NCBI GenBank assembly: GCA_900553555.1
Contig: USEG01000040.1
Location: 1 to 7,678 of the forward strand
DNA length: 7,678 bases
Direction: 5' to 3'
DNA from: an uncultured Clostridia bacterium
GTDB taxonomy: Bacteria > Bacillota > Clostridia > Christensenellales > Pumilibacteraceae
The notes below the pieces were generated by a model, which saw only the letters and a list, made by a program, of their open reading frames with translations, did no database searches and was not told the origin of the DNA. Below are positions 6,996 to 7,678 of the stretch, in pieces. Each line of letters starts with the position of its first letter. Position 1 is the stretch's first letter. A program made the position numbers and the translations under genes.

Positions 6996-7673
6996 ATGAC
7001 AGACGGGCAAATAGACAAAATCGAAAATATTATCGGCTATAAATTTCGCAACAAAACCTTGCTGGTCAATGCGTTTACCCATGTATCATACATCAACGAG
7101 CATAAAAATTGCGAAAGTTATGAAAAGCTGGAATTTCTCGGAGACAGCATTCTGAATTTTATTGTCGCCGACAAATTGTATCATGCTCAATTGCGCGATG
7201 AAGGCGAGATGACAATGCTGCGAGCAAGAATGGTTTCACGGTCTCCTCTGGCCGAGGCCGTAAAACGTATGGATCTGTGTCCGTTTGTGCGTCTCGGCAA
7301 GGGCGCCGAAAAGTGTGATACGATGCCCGTGAAAATTCAGTCGGATATATTCGAATCGGTGCTTGCGGCGATTTATCTGGACAGCGGCAGCATGACGGAA
7401 GCAAAAACATTTGTCGATAAGCATTTGAGCTTATCTTTCGCAGCGGCGATAGATTACAGGAGTCGTTTGCAGGAGTACGCCCAGGCGAGAAAAATTACGC
7501 TGGAGTATGACGATCCGGTGCAAAAAGGATACCAAAGCCATCCATACTTTATCGCAAGAGCGGTTTTGGATAATAAAATTACGGGTCATGGAGAGGGCGG
7601 CAGTAAAAAAGAGGCTCAGCAAAACGCGGCAAAGGAAATTTACGACAAATTAGAACATGAACGCAATACATAA
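6996..7673 (+). CDS. rnc: Ribonuclease III
   Basis: A 225-residue protein of normal RNase III length. The enzyme is a homodimer that cleaves double-stranded RNA, notably in rRNA precursor processing. The catalytic domain (about 1-150) has the signature YEKLEFLGDSIL (42-53) and KIQSDIFESVLAAIYLDSG (113-131). The expected acidic residues are all present: E43, E46 and D50 in the first motif, and D117 and E120 in the second. The double-stranded RNA-binding domain spans about 153-220 with DYRSRLQEYAQ, YFIARAVLDN and GSKKEAQQNAA. The ATG at 6996 is 5 nt after the plsX stop. The only Shine-Dalgarno-like sequence, AAAGGT (6989-6994), overlaps the plsX stop and lies just 2 nt from the ATG, so translation is probably coupled to plsX. 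The family N-terminus (IIGYKFRNKTLL near residue 11) supports this start. Confidence 0.98.
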   Translation: MTDGQIDKIENIIGYKFRNKTLLVNAFTHVSYINEHKNCESYEKLEFLGDSILNFIVADKLYHAQLRDEGEMTMLRARMVSRSPLAEAVKRMDLCPFVRLGKGAEKCDTMPVKIQSDIFESVLAAIYLDSGSMTEAKTFVDKHLSLSFAAAIDYRSRLQEYAQARKITLEYDDPVQKGYQSHPYFIARAVLDNKITGHGEGGSKKEAQQNAAKEIYDKLEHERNT

Positions 7674-7678
7674 AACTT

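Noticed and set aside
1..7678. CRISPR array, transposon, tRNA/rRNA, toxin-antitoxin or defence cassette
   Set aside because: There are no regularly spaced repeats, transposase motifs, tRNA-like folds or recognisable accessory genes. The window is almost fully occupied by conserved housekeeping genes.

Overview
This 7.7 kb window is a compact run of housekeeping genes, all on the + strand. It looks like a member of the Bacillota, most likely an uncultured Clostridia-type lineage. The reasons are the gene content and order (fakA/yloV-like, recG, comEC, rpmF, plsX, rnc), a perfect sigmaA-type promoter, an AGGAGGTG ribosome binding site, moderate-to-low GC and frequent ATA isoleucine codons. The lineage call is inference from gene content. 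I did no database search.

Layout: (1) bases 1-1399 hold the C-terminal ~85% of a FakA/YloV-type fatty acid kinase subunit whose 5' end lies outside the window. (2) A strong hairpin followed by a T-rich run (1417-1453) separates it from (3) recG (1469-3466), a complete RecG branch-migration helicase. (4) comEC (3483-5648) follows 16 nt later. It encodes a polytopic membrane protein with an intact competence core, but its C-terminal metallo-beta-lactamase-like domain has lost the metal-binding motif. (5) An 87-nt gap holds a consensus promoter, TTGACA-17-TATAAT, which drives (6) rpmF (5737-5925, ribosomal protein L32). (7) A 15-bp intercistronic hairpin precedes (8) plsX (5986-6990, phosphate acyltransferase). 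(9) rnc (6996-7673, RNase III) begins 5 nt after plsX.

The genes fall into three transcriptional blocks: fakA, ending at the hairpin; recG-comEC; and rpmF-plsX-rnc. FakA and PlsX both feed acyl-phosphate into phospholipid synthesis. FakA phosphorylates exogenous fatty acids held by FakB, and PlsX makes acyl-phosphate from acyl-ACP, so the window brackets the acyl-phosphate entry point. RecG and ComEC act on DNA (fork/recombination rescue and DNA uptake). L32 and RNase III belong to ribosome assembly and RNA processing. The order resembles the Bacillus subtilis yloV-...-recG-fapR-plsX-fabD-fabG-acpA-rnc segment, but fapR, fabD, fabG and acpP are absent from the segment, and comEC plus rpmF sit between recG and plsX.

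I saw no mobile element, CRISPR array, tRNA, rRNA or defence/toxin cassette, and no evidence for a wholly new system. The points most worth a second look are the degenerate ComEC C-terminal domain, the rearranged lipid gene cluster, the rpmF-plsX hairpin, and the hairpin pressed against the start of recG, which lacks a clear Shine-Dalgarno.
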